Positions 1 through 14,300 of a DNA stretch of 64,000 nt are shown one piece after another. This stretch comes from Varroa destructor (taxonomy: Eukaryota; Arthropoda; Arachnida; Mesostigmata; Varroidae): NCBI RefSeq assembly GCF_002443255.2, contig NW_019211454.1, forward strand, positions 50,965,885-51,029,884, read 5' to 3'. A program made the position numbers and the translations under genes. Below the pieces are notes generated by a model, which saw only the letters and a program-made list of their open reading frames with translations, was not told where the DNA came from and did no database searches. The stretch's first letter is position 1. Each line of letters starts with the position of its first letter.

Positions 1-455
1 ATGCCGATGTTACTCTCGCGACGTCGATTTGTTCTGTTTTTTTTTATATCCTCGAGAAAAACATGTGCATCAGCTTTGTTCTGTTTTCTAAACGTTTTAG
101 GAAATAAAAGAAAAATAGTACTCGTTCTTCTCAGTGGACCAAAAAAAACAGTTCGGCCACCATTTAAGGTGACTTTTCAACTTAAAGTAGCATCAGTTAA
201 GCTGGACTGGAATAGCGCTTCTTATAAACTGTAAGTGTTACCATTGGCCTTCTACTACTGAGGTCACGTAAACAAACGAACTCGCGCGAAACGACAGCAA
301 ATGACGGTGATTCTATAGTTGCTGACAACGTAATGACTAGGATTAATTGCGTGACCTGTCATCAACACAAACATGACACGCATTGTTCCTTTGCACTAGT
401 CATCTTAGCTAAAAGAGAAGTTTACACGGGGCGCTCACGTCTGCAACAATATTGA

Positions 456-483
456 CAATAACAACAACAACGACGACGACGAC
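456..483. repeat. Imperfect trinucleotide repeat (AAC then GAC units)
   Basis: A short run of AAC-type units passes into GAC units. It is a simple low-complexity tract, in line with slippage. Confidence 0.7.
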
Positions 484-3400
484 GACCGGGACAAATACAA
501 ACAACAATACGTTGATTTGCTGCGAGTCTGAGACAACTTCATAACATGAAACAGTTCTACTGAATGTCTCGACCCGATTCCTAAGTAGGGCTGTCTAACA
601 AGTTTATCTATTAGTATCAACATAGCGATTATATATCCTGCATAAGTCCTAGAAAAGACCTGGCTTAGAATAAAGACATATTCCCTGCCCTCAAACAAGA
701 TATGCTATGTGTTTGTAAAAATGCGTTTACTGTGTGCATAAATTTCTTTTACCAATAACCCTTACAAGATTATAAAATTATATAGTGTTTGGTAACGTTC
801 GAATATCAGATTATCACATTAGAATTTAGCTATATTAAGATCATATATAAATGACGCTTGATGGAACAAGCCAATGTCCGTTCAACACATAGTTGTTTCA
901 TCACAGAAGCTGTGTGTTCGGATTACATGCAAACTGAATGCTACATACATGCCCATCACCGGCAAAAAAGACACTACACTGAGAAAACGTTTGTCTTTAA
1001 TGGAAAGACACTGCAAACTGGAATAGAAGGTGTGGAATAGAGACTATAGTTTTCCGTGAACAACAGTTCTTCGCATCGTCATTTGCATTTTGCTGGCTTC
1101 AAATGATATTTATGCTATACCCCGTTACTCTACGTGCCCGACCCAATTTGTGCAAGGGGTACACGGCATCTCCAGATCTTGGCCGAGAGAAGCCCAAGTA
1201 ACGGCATCATACGACGCCTGACTAAAAATACTTATAAGGAAACAGTCGATAACATAGGCGTGCAGATAATATACGCGAATGGTATGAACAAAATTAAAAA
1301 AAAACTCGTGGAACCGGCTTTCATCTGTTTCACAACAAAGATTGCAATTGTGACATAGCCTCATAATAATACTAAAGAAACTACACGAAACTAACTTCTA
1401 AAACCGCTAAGAAATCTACAGAAAAATATAGCAATCAAAAGTGAAACAAATTAAAATGAGAGGTATTCTCTACACATTTCTAAAATATGCTCGACTTTAA
1501 TGAAAGGCTATATTATATTGCTAACAGAAGGGAGATACGTTGACCATGTAGCGACGAAAAAGAGCGTATTAGAGATCACACAATGATTCCAATATTTTAG
1601 CTGGACGTTGGATTAGTCTTACTGAATGACCAGATTTCACAAGCAATCAAAAATCGAAGTGGATGACATTAAAATTCATAAAATGGGCTGCCAGCGTAAA
1701 TGAGGAAGAATGCAATATCCAGATTTTGTGGACGAGAATGTGTAACCCTACATGTATCAGAAGATTTGTAAAAGACCACGATAACGATAATATGAATCAC
1801 CATAACGTTAACACTACGATGACCATTTTTTATTGTTAGAGAGATTCTGAAAATCTGTACATGTATATGCAACCTACGTCATCAAAGGAACCTTCCCTTT
1901 TCATGTGTGCGTTCAACTCGAGGCGATAAAATGACATAGCAATTAGCACATTTACCAATAAAAGATGAATGAGAAAATGCCAATAAAAATGCGTTGACTA
2001 AATCTACTTATTACTCATTATTATTAAGTGTAAACATCTATTTTGGCTCTTCAAACAGATCATCAACTGTAGCCACTCGTATCCGAGGTATCACATTATC
2101 GGGTAAAGCAACGCAGTTTAACGTGTTCTGTTTTGATAAATACAAGCATATTGTAAGTGACCTTATCTTCTTAAATAGCAACGTCTCGGGCCCAATCATC
2201 ATACAATCTTTCCCGATTTTAAAGCAAACACATTGGCAATTCGTATATAGAAAATGGTTTGTCTAGCTTTTTCATCCATAATTGAACCTCAAACTTAGGT
2301 TAGCTACATGTGACATCGACCCATGAGTTTATGTTGAGCACAAGTACAAACCCGACTTATTACACATATATATTACCGCAAGTTGTTGATTGTTTATTGT
2401 GCCTCCCGGCCGATCCATGTAGAGTGATGCTCGTCTGCTCATTGTGGTGTCCTCCTTCTACTGTCTGTTTCTTTTGAAGAAGAACAATATAAGTAACAGC
2501 TACACCTAGCAACAGTACGCCACAATTACCAGTAGCAAACCCCGCGGACCCATTGTGCGATCGCTCTTTGAATTTAATGTCAGAAACTCAAACCTTTATT
2601 TTATAGTTCCTATTTCGTAATAATGCTTTCCCGCTTGGTACCTTTTCCCGCCATCGGCGACTATTCTGCTTCCTTTGAATAAATATTTCGGTCACTAACG
2701 CCAATATTATGTACTACTGGCCAGGTCATCATAGCATCGTAGTTGCCGCTAGCTGACTAGCTAGATGGCGGCTCCTCGTTGACTAGCGGCCGACTTCCTA
2801 CAACTTCGACAACGATAATACAACAGAACCAGTGTCGGCAACCGAGCAAACTTTTGCTGTTACTCCCTCTGCTTCTGCTGCTATAGAGGTTCAGTCCACG
2901 AAAGACACTGCTAGGATCAGTTTTATCGATTAGTGATGGTTGACTGTGGTGAAGGCTAGCAGCGACTTGGGATGCTGATAGCAATGTGTTGGTTCAAGCG
3001 AGTAAACGAATGACCGGCCGGTTCGAGGATCGAGCACTCGCCAAACCGAGTCTAGTGTCACTTTTAGCTTGCCTGGCGTCTGGCGGGTCTGGGCGTGCAG
3101 CGATCGGTGGTGACCCGCAGATCAGGTAACTCCAAGCTCCTGCGATGCTCCAGGCACAAACTCGAAAAACCAGCAGCAGCAGCAATTGCCGTCACCATGA
3201 AATGCCGGCAGTTTCATCTCATCCCTATGTAGTCGTCTAATCTCACATGGCCGTTACCGACGACGAATGGGTCAACGAAAACATATTCTGACAGGACATG
3301 GCGACCATCTCCTGCTCCCAAATAGTACTAACCTAAACGATGCGAAGGTACACTGCGGGAAAATTGCTTAGATCGACAACAACTCTTCGTACTACTGCTG

Positions 3401-4559
3401 TACGTATTTGGACAGCTATGACACGACGATAAAGTGTTGAATAGCAGTGGATGTTAGCCGTAAAAAGCTCGTGAGCATATTAAGAGTGTTCGATGCTCGA
3501 CAGCGGAGCCGCAACGTTTATAACAATGCGAACAACACGAGCAAAGGGGAATGAAGACGGACCGTTCTAACATCAGGTCGCAATGATCGGTTCAACAGCA
3601 ATCGAAGTTATCAAAAAGTGTGTTTTAATAATCAAGGAGACATGGCACGGTAAAAACATAGAATTCATAGCGAAAACGAAGAGAATATGGAAAAATGGAT
3701 AGTTATTGTTGTTCATACGTGATCGAATTCAAGAGCTAACTGCCATCGCCATCTTCGTCAGATATCGAAACAATAGCCACGCTGAGAAGAACGCGAAAGC
3801 GACAGGAACGGGCGCGCATAGGCTCGTCTGGAAGTGAACGATCCGAACTTTTAGAGAATTAGTTGGTCACTTTCGCATGGGGCAAGGTGTAACAATGTCC
3901 ACAGAATACATGCGAAGCAATGTCAATAAAGGGTGATGTTTGCTAAGCCGCGACATTCTTTTATCAAATAACTTTCTTCTATAACAGCTTATCATTACAG
4001 AAATAGTTGTGGTAAGCTCGTTTACTTAGTGCCACATAACTCATTCGACTATTGCTTACAATATAGTTTCATTTTTAAAAATTCATAGGGAGATAGTCGA
4101 GAATTTACATCATAGATCCGAAACACGGTCAAAAAGCGAAAGGTGTAAACACAAATCCTAGAATAATTATGTCGTGCCTAGTGTTATTACCGTTTTTGTT
4201 ACAGTGACAGCTGTTGCTGCTACCCTCGACGGTGAAATGTCATGAAAATGAATTTGTATTAGCCGATACGATGCTAAAGCAATGCCATACTTTAGCGCTA
4301 GTCGCAGCATCGAGTGACCAGGTGAAGAAACTCTACGCGACATCAACATAATTCTATTATATATGCTTGGCAGTACCAGTTACCACATCAAGTCGAGCTA
4401 CCATAGATGTATGATTAATAGCACTTGTGTAGTATTAGCGGCCATAGAAATAACTTCACAATGTCTGTATGGATAATCCATGTGGCAATATTTACAACAT
4501 TATCGTTATTTCTTCTAGCGCACTGATGGCAATGTTGGTTGTTATTATTGCCATATAAT

Positions 4560-5190
4560 CGCCGGACGTTCGATCGGTCTCGGCTATTAATGGAGGAGAG
4601 CGCTTTTTCGCCAACGTTAGCAGCAGAGTGGTGACGACGATGTTATAGGAACCACTATTAGCAGCAGGGCTATCAGCACCGCAACCAAAACAATCTCACC
4701 GATTGTAGGACAGTCATTGACAGCTGGCAACTCGAGCTGCCGCCCATGCTGTCTTGCGGCCGTCTTTGGCCGGAGGGCCGCATTCGTCTCTATTGCGACA
4801 GCCACAACAACCGGCGTTGACATCGTTGTCGGCGACAGCAGCAGCACGGACAGCGGCGTGGAGCAAACCGCGCTGCAAATGAGGGCACTTCCGCACAAAC
4901 CATCGTTAGACGGCGACGGCAAAGCTACGGCAACGAACATTTGCGACCGGTGGCACCATCGTCGTTGCCATCAACGAATCAGCGACAACAGGACAATTTC
5001 GGAACGACCGAGCTACAGAAGGGCAGAGACGCGATTTTACCGTCACCGCGACAGCCAATTATCGTTGGTACTTATTGGTGCTCCAGCATTGTTGGTGCTT
5101 ACCGCCATACAGCTCGGGTCAGTACGCGCTAAGAACAATTTGAAAAAAAAAAACGAGGTATCGATGCACATGCTGGGTGCTGGCTAGCAT
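4560..5190. other. GC-rich island with overlapping ORFs on both strands
   Basis: The composition is richer in C and G than the surroundings and full of CNN/GNN-type codons. A 156-codon frame is open on plus (4,717-5,187) and a 107-codon frame on minus (4,617-4,940), with more frames open in between. Neither translation resembles a family I know: both are low in conserved-looking motifs and rich in A, S, T and V, as expected when a GC-rich repeat-like sequence is translated. It could be a non-coding first exon or regulatory island in the Abl intron. I do not call it a gene. Confidence 0.3.
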
Positions 5191-5920
5191 CCTAGTCGTG
5201 GGAAATAAGCACTAGACTAGTGGGAAGGATATAGATCTAATCGTCTATCGATGGAGTCGATCGCAGAGTATTTCGAGTAAGGGTATGATTCGAACACCCA
5301 CAATGCCGTGAGTATACACGATAAGTGGGGAGACAAAACCGAAAGCCCGGGTAGAGTGAATCATGCGAGAGGAGCTGAAGAATACATAAACAATGATATA
5401 TATACCTAACTGCGTGATGTGACCTATATTCAGCCAATGAATTTTCGAAAATCCATATAAATTATGCGGACGCATGAGATTATCATTACGTTTAACCAGT
5501 ACAATAACGACAATATACTTTCTTCGACAAAAACATTTTTAACAGGTCATGCAATACGGGTAGAGGGCTGTACTATTATTCTGAGCTACTTAACTCATTT
5601 GAATTGATAGCATGAACCCAGTAGCGTGGCTTTCGACCCAAGAAATTTATTACACTCCCAGTGATTGCCCAACAAAGCATGTTTACGCTCTATGTATCCC
5701 TAATTTTGCCCAGTTTTTCCTTTTTACTTACCGGTATATCCCTCCGGTATTTTCTATAGATTCACCGCGTTCTTATTCTTCCATACATTCACTTGCGGTA
5801 AAGCCCATGCCAGTTACCCCATCCACATACGAAACGCTTTTATAACATTGTTTGGTGGGTACCAATCTGCGTGCAAGGAGCTGTCTGACAACAAAAAACA
5901 CTCATTCGTTTTTATTTTCT

Positions 5921-5950
5921 CTCTCTTTCCCTCTCTCTCTTTCCTTGTTT
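5921..5950. repeat. Pyrimidine (CT)-rich tract
   Basis: A run of C and T dominated by CT units lies just beyond the Abl exon 1 donor, inside the intron. It is simple sequence. On the minus strand it is an AG-rich tract, so it is not a polypyrimidine tract for Abl splicing. Confidence 0.6.
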
Positions 5951-5979
5951 TCCTTTGACTCACTAACTAACTAACTCAC

Positions 5980-6196
5980 CATTGTGTTCTGCGAAAACAT
6001 TGGCGGAATTGAGCTGCGTGCTGAGTCGTTGCTCCAGCCGTCCTGTGCTGCCGTTCCCGCTGCCTCCGCCTTGGCCCGCACTGGAAGAATTGTTGTTGTT
6101 ATTTTTGCGTTTGAGATTTGATGAACGAGGTGCACTACCGCACGACGACGAACTGCCCCCCGATGGACGTAGGTCCTTGCCCTGTTGGGCGCCCAT
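5980..6196 (-). CDS. Abl: Abl non-receptor tyrosine kinase, first coding exon (partial gene)
   Basis: This exon gives 72 codons plus one base. Seen: it opens with MGAQQGKD, so Gly2 is placed for N-myristoylation as in the Abl 1b isoform and fly Abl. A Ser/Gly/Asn-rich low-complexity cap follows (about residues 12-55, including a run of Asn), and the exon ends in NVFAEHN, matching the NIFTEHN/NVFVEHE segment that precedes the exon 1 boundary in known Abl proteins. The splice donor GTGAGT follows directly (minus strand, 5,979-5,974), leaving phase 1, as expected for this family. The start is the first in-frame ATG. Established: Abl is a cytoplasmic kinase with SH3, SH2 and kinase domains that signals to actin, and the N-terminal cap with its myristate autoinhibits the kinase. 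The SH3, SH2 and kinase exons are not in the window, so only the N-terminus is present. The MGAQQGKD start and NVFAEHN end make the identification fairly secure. Confidence 0.85.
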
Positions 6197-8340
6197 AATT
6201 TCTTCTCCACCGTTGCAAAACGTTTGCCTAGCCCGGGACTGACCGCCCCAACGTTCGGGGGGCCGTCGCTAGGGCGTTCCGGCCTCGCTCATATCGTGGT
6301 CCTTTTCTAGAAACTCCTCTAGCCGAAGCTGTCGGCAAACACGCACGTACACACACGCACAAAATCCAACTGCAACCGCGCCTCACGCCCGTAATAAGCA
6401 GGAAAAGTACAGCTGTTTAGAGGAGCAATATAAACAAAGGATGCACTCTCACCTAGTAAGTTTTATCCCGCTTCGGTTTGTGCTACGTACTGCCGTTGAT
6501 AGTGAAAAGACGGACGGTCAGACACGCTGTGCTTATACCAAAACACACATACGATGCAACACAAGGCGAACTTTTCCTCGCACCAACATACACAAATCGC
6601 TCCTCACACACACCACACTCTCGATCGGCCGCTAGCTCCTTTATCCTCAGTAACCGCAAACTTCGTTCTGGCTTGCTTGAGAGTTGATTGTAGCAGCTCT
6701 TCGACCCAACCGGGCTATGTCCGGACACGCACCCGAGCTCTCTTAACAGCTACTGCACCCCCGTGATGGATGACACTGCTTGACTATGGCGCTGTGGTAG
6801 TTAGTGGGGCTAATCGGAGGAATGCAATAGAAAAAAGCTTTGGCTTCTTGTTTGGCTTGTAGGCTGGTCAACTTCAGCTCGTTGCCCGGCGCTTCGAGTA
6901 TAACAGGCACGGATACAAGACGATTCACAGCACTAGTTCTCGTTTGCAAGAATAGGTTTGCGTTTTATGCGTCGAACGTTGATGCTCCACAATATCTCAT
7001 CGTGGTTACCGCTTCTCAATCGCCGTCAACCAACGCTGCTAGAGCATTGACTCGATTCTATTCAGCTAAGCGACAGCCTCAACCAAATCCCTCACATATA
7101 CACAGACACACTCGCTAAATTTTGAAACAGATGTAATCATACTTCACATTTACGTCTTGGCTCCGCAGCTCCCCTACAGCGTGCATCGGGTGTTGATAAT
7201 AACGAGTGCGGCTACTGATATTAATGCGATTACTGCTGCAACTCCGTTCGGACTGTGTATGTATCTATTTTGTGGAGCCGTCGTAGAACCATCACAACCT
7301 TGCTCACAACGCCACCCTGGTACTGCTGTCCGATAGTGCTGGTCGGCTGTGGCAGCCTATCGTCTGCACCAAGGATCCCTAAGTCTGTTGGTCGGTCGGT
7401 CTCTCTGTCCCTCCCGTCGTAGTACGTACAATCTGCTGCTCCTACTCCACCAAAAACAGGAGCAGTCCGTTTGGTGTCATTTCATCCAACACAACGGTAG
7501 GAGCCATCTTGGAAAGACAGAGCGCCTTCAAGAGAGGGCACGGCGGAGAAGTCAGGCTGCCGGCGCGCGAAGATTTGAAGCGTCAGGAACAGAACGGACG
7601 GCAACGGTAATGCGAGTGCGCCCATGATCATAACCGTAGCTGCTTTGGTTAACGAACAAATGAACGAGCGAAGAATAGAAAGTAGAAATAGTTAAATTCG
7701 AAACAATGTTTTGGACACAACCATAATGCTTAAATATGAGCTAAAATTGAAGGAAAATTGGATTGCTACCTCTGAAGAAATATATAGCTGGTCTACATGC
7801 AAAATCGACTTAACGAAACATTTCAACGGTTTTCGATTACAATTTTTTTACAAAGAAAACAGGTCTTTTTAACTGAATTCCATTTCGATATACTTTAGCA
7901 TATAAGGCGTCTTATGAGTATACAATCATAATCAATTAGAGATTAGATTTCCTACAGTCTAGCCTTCCAATCGATTCTATGGGACGTAGGAAGGCACAAA
8001 CCACAAGGGGTCAATAACAAAATATCTGGGATGTATACGGACTCGTTTGGATACCCTTTGCTTTGCGTTCATAACCGTTCGATTTTCGACGATTTTTTAT
8101 CTGACAGCAGCACTGCCAGTCGCAACACCCTCTTCCAAGCCGCTCACCTCCTCCTCCACGAAATGTTGTTGCAGACCCCTTGACCGCGCCCCTCGACGAC
8201 GCTTCCAGACAAACCCCCAGCCATGGGGATTCCACAGGCGGGGGATGCCAGAGGCGCGGATCAACAAGCCAACACCAAAACTAAAGTCACTAATGAAAGT
8301 CTTGAAGAAACCAATTTAAGAAGGTATCCATTGAAGCCGG
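6197..8340. other. Abl 5' flank: probable UTR and promoter region
   Basis: This sequence lies upstream of the Abl start on the minus strand and is GC-richer than the window average, with many CpG-containing words up to about 8,300. Several frames of 60-92 codons are open on both strands (for example 7,349-7,627 plus and 8,011-8,235 minus), but none resembles a known protein or has a convincing start and splice pattern. I infer 5' UTR, possible non-coding first exon(s) and promoter. No TATA box or initiator could be placed with confidence. Confidence 0.35.
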
Positions 8341-11300
8341 TTCGACAGGCGGGTATTTACTGTAGAAAGCGAGGAGGCTTTCAGTGATCGATGCCGCGGG
8401 AGATTTAAACCAACAGGTTCACTTGCCTACCTCTTCAATGGTACACTCAAGACGAAACGACCGAGAAGTAGCGCTTATTAACGATCATAAACAAATAAGG
8501 CGAACAATTTTAAAATGGATGAGGTATAGAAAAATATGGCGATAACTATTTATTTATTCTTATATCAAGGTACTGCTATTTTGAAAGCCCGAATTGAAGA
8601 TACTTCCGACGATGCCTCACAGGGCAATGGTATTGATGTTTTAGAAAGACAAGCATCTATGGGAAGTTTCAACTATTTTTGAAGTGGTAGGGAGCAACGC
8701 GGAATTACTTTAAAAATACAAACCTCGATGCAGTGAGTCTTGAGGATGCACTCAATAGCCATGTGTGGTGGTTAACATGTGGATGATCAAAAGCATTCAC
8801 GGTGGTAGACAGACATCAAGGGAGCCCGATCTTGAATCTACTTCTTATTTCGTCTTGATACCTCGTATCAGTAAAGAACGCGATTCCAATTTCTATCAGA
8901 TTAGTAAGATAGGTTTTTTAAACACAAGTTCTGACTACGATTGAATTTCTTCATTTGATTTGCTTACGTTTTCAATAGTTACTAAGTATATGATATAGGT
9001 AGTGATTATAAGTACAGTACACTTCTTTTAGTAAAAACATCAACATATCTTTATAGTACAGTTTATTACGATTAATTTGCACAGCTCTTCATTGTGCGTC
9101 GATATCTACGAATGTATGTGTTGACGGTGGAACTGAATACATCCTATTCAATATGACTTCAGCACGGTTACCGTAATAAAGATAATTATAAAACAAACTG
9201 AGATTAAACAATTTGCGTTAATCTAAACTAAACCGGCAGAAGCTTTGTGAAGCGAACACTTACACAAAGAACTCCCGTATCTGCCAACGTTGTCGTCAGC
9301 TCGGGTGCACTTGAATTTTCACTCAGTGTCAGATCCCCGTAGATCAATAATGATCGTCATGTGTACAACCTCGAAAAAAAACATGGTGTGTCGAAAAATT
9401 TTTGACCGTTTTTCTGGTTAGATAGCTTTAAAGTCGCATATTTCAAGTATTATGAGTTGCGTTAGATCGGCGTTGAACTCATTTAAAAGCTGATTTGACA
9501 ATAGTAAAAGTTGTTAAAATGCCTATATTCAGATTTAAAATGAGGCGCCTTGAAAATGAGCGGAATTTTTGCCAGTTCGCCATATTTTATAATTTTATTA
9601 CGATGAAAGCACGAATACCGCCCAGGCCCATAGAATGATCTGTGCTGTTTAAGCTCAAACAGGGTTCTGTCGTTGTGAAAATTTTGATATGAAACATGCT
9701 TCTGGTAGTTGTCGGAAATTATTGCGAAAGTTGAGCAGGACCGACGTGAGTAGCTGGGGTATTGCTAAAGAAACTAAACAATTTCCACCAAAACGGTCTT
9801 GAGCTGTTTGAAAGGAGGTAGCTACAAAAAAGCTTGACGTTTCAATGGACACAAAGGAAATTACTGAACGGTATTTCTACTTACTAAACTTTACAATGAA
9901 ATCGAGCTATTTCTAAAACGGTTGTGATAAGAAGTGGATTAGAAGCGACAACAATCTGCAATTAAAAAAAATCTACAATTTTTTGTGGCAACACCCAGAT
10001 GTTGGGATTGCCGTGCATTATGAGTTGGTGCCGTTTAGCAATAATATTAATTCCGACCTCTCTTGTCAGCGACTAAATAACTACGTTAAGCCATTGAAAA
10101 CAATCGACCAAAACTACGGGACAGAAAGAGCGTTATCTCTTCTACTGTGAAAACTCTAGATTAGACGCGTCTCTAACTATCCGGCGAAAATTGAAAAAAC
10201 TAGGCTAGAAAATTTTAATGTATCAGCCATATATCCTTTCTCTTGCACCGACGGACTATCATTATCGGTTTCGGCCTTCGCAGAACTCTTTTAATGATGT
10301 TAATTTAGTATCAATGGGATGCAAAAAGTATTTGTCACAAGTTTTTGCACAGGACCCGCAGAAGCTGATCAATAAAAATAGCGCGGACTTAGATTAATAA
10401 TAATGTTGCAAAACAGAGAAAATAGTTTCTTCAATTTTTGTTGAAAACAGTGAATACCTTTTCAACAATCCTATATGATATATAAGAAACGCACGAATTT
10501 AGATACTGCGAATCATTGCTCTTTTTTCTGCATCTATCTGGAAATCAGCATGTGTTAATATTTATTGTTTGCGGTGTGTCAGAATATTTTAGATTTCTGC
10601 TTTTAAACAAGCTAAATCTTTATAATTATATTAAAAATACAGTTTTTTTTTCAATGAGTAAAGACTGGCTTGATTTCTTGCTAAGACTCTAATGATTCTT
10701 TATCTAAGTCACTACTTTACAATATATTTCGTGAGCTGACAGTCTCACAAATTTGCGCCTTCCGTAGTTGCTCTGAGCCCTTTTCGTGGGTTAAGTTTGC
10801 CAAATCGTGTCATTGAACGTTTAGCATTAGAAGTCGAACCCGCTTTTACATTTATTACAATTATATAACAGGTCTCTGAAGAACCCAAGACTACTTAAAC
10901 TTCGTAGAACGACATAGAGGCCAAAGGATAAGATGAAAAAATGTTGCCTGCAGTTCTTGCAAACAAACATGGAACAGTCATTTTATCAGTTGTGTTCATC
11001 GTTGCGTTTCAATTGGTTTTGGTGAGGGCGTCTCACATTGTGACTGGCAGATCTATTTGATTTACAAGTCACGTGGTAATAATGTGCATGTCATAGCTTT
11101 TTGAATAAGCACATAGTTATTGTCATTGTACAAAATTAGAGGATTTTAACTAAGGTGTGGATAGGCCAATATGGAACTAAATATGATAATTGAGGTGGAA
11201 ATTTCGTTTCGATCGTATCATGCGGTCAATAAAAAGTAATCTGTACGAAAAGGTTTTTGCTATTAAGTACTAAGTCTATTGCAAACATTATAGCCCAGCT

Positions 11301-14300
11301 TAAAAAATAACTTTTCTTACATCTCCAGTAAGGTGACTGAGACACAGCGATCCCTAAATCCTGTTGTTTTATATGTAAAAGAACGTTCTAACTGAGAAAG
11401 AAATACTGCACCGTAAAAAAGAGTAAAATAATTTCACTTAGAAAGTATTTTTTGCAAGTTTCCTTTAATGCATTCTACATATACCTTTGCTTCTAGCTGT
11501 TTTATCTAACACTTGGAACTTGTATTACTTCAGAGTGTTTGGTCATCTAGCTGCACGCAGCTTAACTGCCTAGTGGACAAGTCGAAATATTTTCCCAGAT
11601 CGAAGCGGAAAACATCTATCTCGCTTATTTAAATTGCATCTTAAGAAAACGGCTGACCATTATATAGATGCAACCGGTCAAATGTACCTTCATATGTCCC
11701 AAAATTGATCGGACATAATTTTAAGAGTAAATCTTTGGCTTTGAATATGAGATATTACCTTTTATTTATTCAATTTCTGGCAATCCGGTAGGTTACTGAC
11801 GGTCCAAACTCCGTTATCTAATACGGTCAACGCGTAGTTTATTCACGTATGCTTATATTTTCTATAATAATACAGGAAACTTTAAAAAAAAATCGGGAAC
11901 TGCGATTAGTTCCTAGACAGTAAAATGTGTCCTCAATTAAATTTTCTATTATTCCTGATATTTATAAGATTTAGGATAAGATGTAACATTCTAATAGGAA
12001 AAACTTTTGACAGATTTTTTTCCAGAAGTTTTATTTGATTGAAAATGCTTTATGATTAAAAATATCCCTTTCTTATGTATGACGTTCATGAACTTTTACA
12101 ATTTTCACGGCATCTGTTACGTAAAAAGCCTAGCTTAATATTGCATTTCGCAATAAATGATAGTATTTTTAAGATTTATGTAAGTTAATATTAACAACCT
12201 TTTTAAAGTCAATTTACATGCTATTTCAAAGAATGAAGATATCTATTTTAGGTATGCAAATACATTGTAGTGATCATGCTTTAAGTGCATGTTTCCTGTC
12301 GTGCGTGAGTACGATTTTCTGTACATCTGATGATAATATAGCGTGATCACTTGCTGAGGTGATTTCATTTCATTTACTTGGTTTCTCTTGATGAGTTCGC
12401 GATTGTTAGTGACAATTTGGACCAATGTTCGAAATAACTAATACGTATAATGTCGTAGATAGTCTGCAAAGAAAAATCGTTGTACGAAAAGTAACTACGC
12501 TTTCACATTTTTGAAATGTATACAGCATGCTTAAATACCACGCAATAAGGCATAGTTTAACGAGCTGTAACGAGCTCCAAGAAGCAGCCATCGTCTCTAA
12601 TACAGGAACCACATTGCTCCTCATGAACCGCTAAATTAGAGACGCTGAAGCAGACGCCTTCTGAATCCCTAGAGGCGTCTTGTAATGTGGCTTGATGTCT
12701 CTATGGAAAAATCCAGAATTGAGGGTCTAAGGTCACCTATTGTCGTAAACATTAATATTGCCGCATATTACCGTAACTTATCCTGCTGGAGCATTATCTT
12801 AAGCTAAACTTTTTTAACATACAATATGATGTTTGGACATGCTGCGCGCAGTAGTCAAAAGTCCTTGAGAACACATCGGTGATGGTTCAGGTAATTAAAT
12901 CACTTAAAGATGAGCGTAATCCCTAGCTAGGCCAGAGCAATTCTAAACTAGTTCGAATCAAATGAATACGTCTTTTTCAGGTGTAAAACTGTATTTAATA
13001 GCTATCTTTTTTAGTTATCTCCTTTTATTTTTTTAATATATATTTTTTTACTATTATATATATAATTAAACCTTTAGCCGTTTCTCTATGATGCATATAT
13101 ACTACTATGATCACGAACATCTACTGTGTTATTATTATTGTTAGATATCATATCATCATAATATAAATGATGTAGGACAACGAGAAGTCGATTTCACACC
13201 AAGGCGAATTTTTATTGCCTCAAGTGTATCATACCGTCTGCGATTTATATTGGTACTGTATACATATTATTTTATTTATATATATTATCATCTAAAAATT
13301 AACGCAGTTATCAGGTACGCTGTAAGAAGCTATAATAAGAGGTCTAATTTCTTCTATAAACCGTTCATTTTTTTGATCAATAAGCTCTGTTAAGTAGTTA
13401 ACATTTATACACACATGGGTTAAATTTTGGAAAGTTACCAGGCTTACATTTCTGATATTAATTAATAGCTCTTAGTTACGGGTCAGAAGAATGTTACTAG
13501 CTCAGTCTGGGGTGCTGAGAAGGTACGCGTTAAAACTTTGGGCATCTAGGCACAGCTTGACAGTGAGTAGAGTAATGCCTTAACAGGATGTGCGCTGCGA
13601 TATTTAAAAGCTATCACAATCTAACCGGAGTCAATAGTTACCTATCATCAGGGCTGAGGCTGTACTAACAATGAAATAGATCAAGCCAAATGAAGCTTTA
13701 TGAAGCACTTATATTCAACAAATAAGCGGTGTAGAGTATGCTATGGTAAAATGTACATATGAAGTACGTTCTTATACAGAAGACGCATAATGTTGTTAAT
13801 AATGAAACTTTTTGAGATACATAACAGCTATAAAAATCATCTGGTCCGCTAAAGATGTATGCGCAGCGTCAGAATCGTAGTGCTCAGCTGAGAAATCTAT
13901 ACGATAGAATATATTGTTTGCTGATTTGTTTCTAAGCTAAATGTCCTTCAGTCTAGACATCCAGCGTGCTTTCACTTTGTCTCAGTCTACCTAGACATCC
14001 TATGTGAGTCAGTTTGTGTCTTACCTGTTCTTTGTAAAGCCGGCCCACTACCCACTAAGCTGTACCCGGTTTTCATTATCGCCCCAGCTCATTTACTGAA
14101 CAGACATACGTCAAGTTAGTTGAATTTCTGACCGTTTTCCTACGTTTCGTGTGTACGTTTTCATTAAAACTCGCCCAGGTTCATCATCAAGTTTGGGTAA
14201 GAATAAGGATCAAAGGTGTTGTTTAATGTCTTTCTCGTGTTTGCATCAACTTCTGCAGCCAGCGCACGCTATAGTAAACCCTCATTTGTAGTAGTTTGTG

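Larger units (their letters stand above)
1..5979. other. Probable Abl first intron, no coding exon recognised
   Basis: This stretch lies 3' (on the minus strand) of the Abl first coding exon, whose splice donor is at its right border, so it should be intronic Abl sequence. I looked for the SH3 start and the conserved lead-in to it on the minus strand and found neither. The next Abl exon is therefore probably beyond the left edge. The interval holds scattered short ORFs, a CAA/GAC run near 460 and two GC-richer patches (about 2,750-3,200 and 4,560-5,190). Reading it as an intron is inference from the donor site. Confidence 0.45.

Noticed and set aside
4717..5187. 156-codon plus-strand ORF
   Set aside because: Other frames in the same GC-rich patch are open on both strands, the translation is low in conserved-looking motifs, and no splice or start context supports it.
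5281..5305. tRNA T-arm-like sequence on the minus strand
   Set aside because: No box A or acceptor stem at the proper distance.
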